From assembly GCA_016200035.1 (NCBI GenBank), contig JACQFM010000077.1, positions 1 to 6,532 on the forward strand: a stretch of 6,532 bases of DNA. Reading direction: 5' to 3'. A program made the translations under genes and the position numbers. Below the pieces are notes generated by a model. That model did not search any database and was not told where the DNA came from. It worked only from the letters and a program-made list of their open reading frames with translations. This DNA is from Nitrososphaerota archaeon. Lineage in GTDB: Archaea; Thermoproteota; Nitrososphaeria; Nitrososphaerales; Nitrosopumilaceae. Shown in pieces: positions 5,633-6,532 of the stretch (position 1 is the stretch's first letter; every line of letters begins with the position of its first letter).

Positions 5633-5839
5633 TTACTTTGTTCCCTTCATCATCTTCATTTTTTCTTCCATGGAACAAAGATGATCTCCACATACTAGGT
5701 ACTTGTTATACCTGTAAGTGTCATGTTTGTTTGCACCAGGTCCAGGTTTCAGCGCAGATACCTCAACAATTGAAGTTACTACCACTGTTAGTACTAGAAG
5801 GATCGCAAACAATCCTAGGTATTTGAGATTCTGAGACAT
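5633..5839 (-). CDS. Small secreted protein (68 aa) with CGDHLC motif
   Basis: A Sec signal peptide occupies residues 1-29 (basic start SQNLK, a long Leu/Val core, cleavage expected after EVSA). The mature peptide is only about 39 residues. It contains a PGPGANKHDTYRYNKY stretch, a Cys50-Gly-Asp-His-Leu-Cys55 motif, and a Met/Lys-rich tail (SMEEKMKMMKGTK). Two cysteines four residues apart plus His, Asp and Met could form a disulfide loop or bind a metal such as copper; this is inference. I recall, without being able to check, similar CGDxLC motifs in other thaumarchaeal exported proteins. The gene has its own TATA-like box at -27 from ATG 5839 and a strong oligo-T terminator, so it is a well-delimited single-gene transcript. 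It lacks a PEFG tail and is presumably released or periplasmic. Function unknown. Confidence 0.8.
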   Translation of the reverse strand: MSQNLKYLGLFAILLVLTVVVTSIVEVSALKPGPGANKHDTYRYNKYLVCGDHLCSMEEKMKMMKGTK

Positions 5840-5861
5840 GAATTAATATCGCACTTGGTTT

Positions 5862-5871
5862 GGTATATGTA
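5862..5871 (-). promoter_or_regulatory. TATA-like box of the small secreted protein gene
   Basis: The minus strand reads TACATATACC, centred about 27 bases before the ATG at 5839. This is the best-formed TATA-like element in the window and fits a leaderless mRNA. Confidence 0.5.
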
Positions 5872-5931
5872 CTTACCTTCCATGCTTAGGCAGAAATTGA
5901 ATCCCACAGATCGGGATCACCAGCAATATAG

Positions 5932-6532
5932 TTAACCAGAAAATGAATCCAGATCTTTCATTTCTAGCTTGAAATGGTTTAGTATCTCTAGCTGTTTGGA
6001 TGTAAGAGAACTAGTTTTTTGCACAAGCTGAAGTGCATTTTCTACGGCAGCACCGCCATAATGGTTATTAAAATATGCATAAACAATACTGGTCTTATCT
6101 TGAACTTCCTGTAATTTTTTTGCAAATTTGTCAATCTCTTCTTGCGAATACCTGTAGTCGTACCAGATCTTTTGTCCTCTACCATGATATCTAATAAAAG
6201 CCCAATCTGTGGCAATATCAAATGAAAGCTCAAGTGGCGAGTCTGTTATTACATTTGATATACGATAACTTTCCAAAATCTTCTTGACGTTAGATTCCTG
6301 CCACGACTTGTGTCTAAATTCAACGGCAAAGAAATATTCAGAGGGTAAAAGTTTGAAGAAATTTTCTAATGTGTTTTGTGACTGTGATGTAAAACTTGGT
6401 GGCAGCTGTATCAGTATAGCGCCTAGCTTGTCAGCTCCGGCTATTGGTTTTATTAGATCCAAAAACTCTCTTAGTTCATCATCGGCATTTTCAAGTCTTT
6501 TTTTGTGTGTAATGATTTGTGGCAGCTTAGCT
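5932..6532 (-). CDS. DUF72 (YecE-like) TIM-barrel protein, C-terminal part (N-terminus beyond right edge)
   Basis: The frame is open from the window edge to TAA 5934-5932, 199 codons, and continues upstream outside the window. A TTG at 6462 is an internal Leu, not a start, because coding similarity extends above it (ITHKKRL near the edge). Conserved DUF72 landmarks in order are ITHKKRL, AILIQLPPSF, FAVEFRHKSW, NVITDSPL, FIRYHGRG and VYAYFNNHYGGAAVENA. The last, with the Asn-Asn-His pair, is the strongest signature. Family members are about 240-290 residues, so roughly 50-80 residues are missing at the N-terminus. DUF72 proteins are predicted cytoplasmic TIM barrels. Their biochemical role is not established, although conserved acidic and His residues suggest an enzyme. 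It lies upstream of the small secreted protein on the same strand, but the TATA-like box in the 92-base gap argues for separate transcription. Confidence 0.92.
   Translation of the reverse strand, partial: AKLPQIITHKKRLENADDELREFLDLIKPIAGADKLGAILIQLPPSFTSQSQNTLENFFKLLPSEYFFAVEFRHKSWQESNVKKILESYRISNVITDSPLELSFDIATDWAFIRYHGRGQKIWYDYRYSQEEIDKFAKKLQEVQDKTSIVYAYFNNHYGGAAVENALQLVQKTSSLTSKQLEILNHFKLEMKDLDSFSG

Noticed and set aside
5932..6462. Complete DUF72 protein starting at TTG 6462
   Set aside because: The frame and the family similarity (ITHKKRL) extend to the right edge, so the gene is cut by the window and 6462 is an internal Leu codon.

Overview
The window looks like a piece of an ammonia-oxidising-type archaeal genome (Nitrososphaerota/Thaumarchaeota, most likely Nitrosopumilales-like). 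The assignment rests on four things. Two predicted exported proteins end in a PEFG-CTERM tail (P-E-F-G, hydrophobic helix, basic end), a sorting signal characteristic of this phylum. There is an archaemetzincin. AT-rich TATA-like boxes sit about 24-31 bases before many starts and no Shine-Dalgarno sites are evident, as expected for leaderless archaeal transcripts. Base composition is moderately AT-rich. Genus cannot be fixed from the sequence alone, and no mobile element, RNA gene or CRISPR array was seen.

Layout, left to right. At the left edge an unidentified reading frame runs out of the window on the minus strand (1-95), divergent from a 42-residue zinc-finger-like protein (145-273, +). 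The latter overlaps tail-to-tail with a PEFG-CTERM secreted protein (270-773, -). Next come an EamA/DMT-family membrane transporter (858-1826, -), a divergently transcribed archaemetzincin metalloprotease (1891-2424, +), and an NTF2/SnoaL-like small protein (2434-2814, -). That last gene lies 6 bases downstream of a PQQ-dependent glucose/sorbosone dehydrogenase-type gene (2821-4017, -).

The right half has a 38-residue zinc-ribbon protein (4152-4268, +), a membrane family-2 glycosyltransferase (4383-5495, +), a 68-residue secreted Cys/His/Met-containing protein (5633-5839, -) and the C-terminal part of a DUF72 (YecE-like) protein that runs off the right edge (5932-6532, -).

The most notable observation is the dehydrogenase. 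It is intact in one frame from signal peptide to PEFG tail except for two in-frame TAG codons, at about residues 30 and 254. The second replaces the Trp expected in the family's Asn-Tyr-Gly-Trp-Pro motif. There are no indels and the other recognisable active-site motifs are kept. Recent pseudogenisation or sequence error is the simplest reading. Amber readthrough is possible but disfavoured, because three neighbouring genes use TAG as an ordinary stop. Otherwise the window is a set of short, mostly independently transcribed genes with an envelope/secretion flavour: two PEFG proteins, a small secreted protein, a transporter and a membrane glycosyltransferase. I see no convincing multi-gene novel system.
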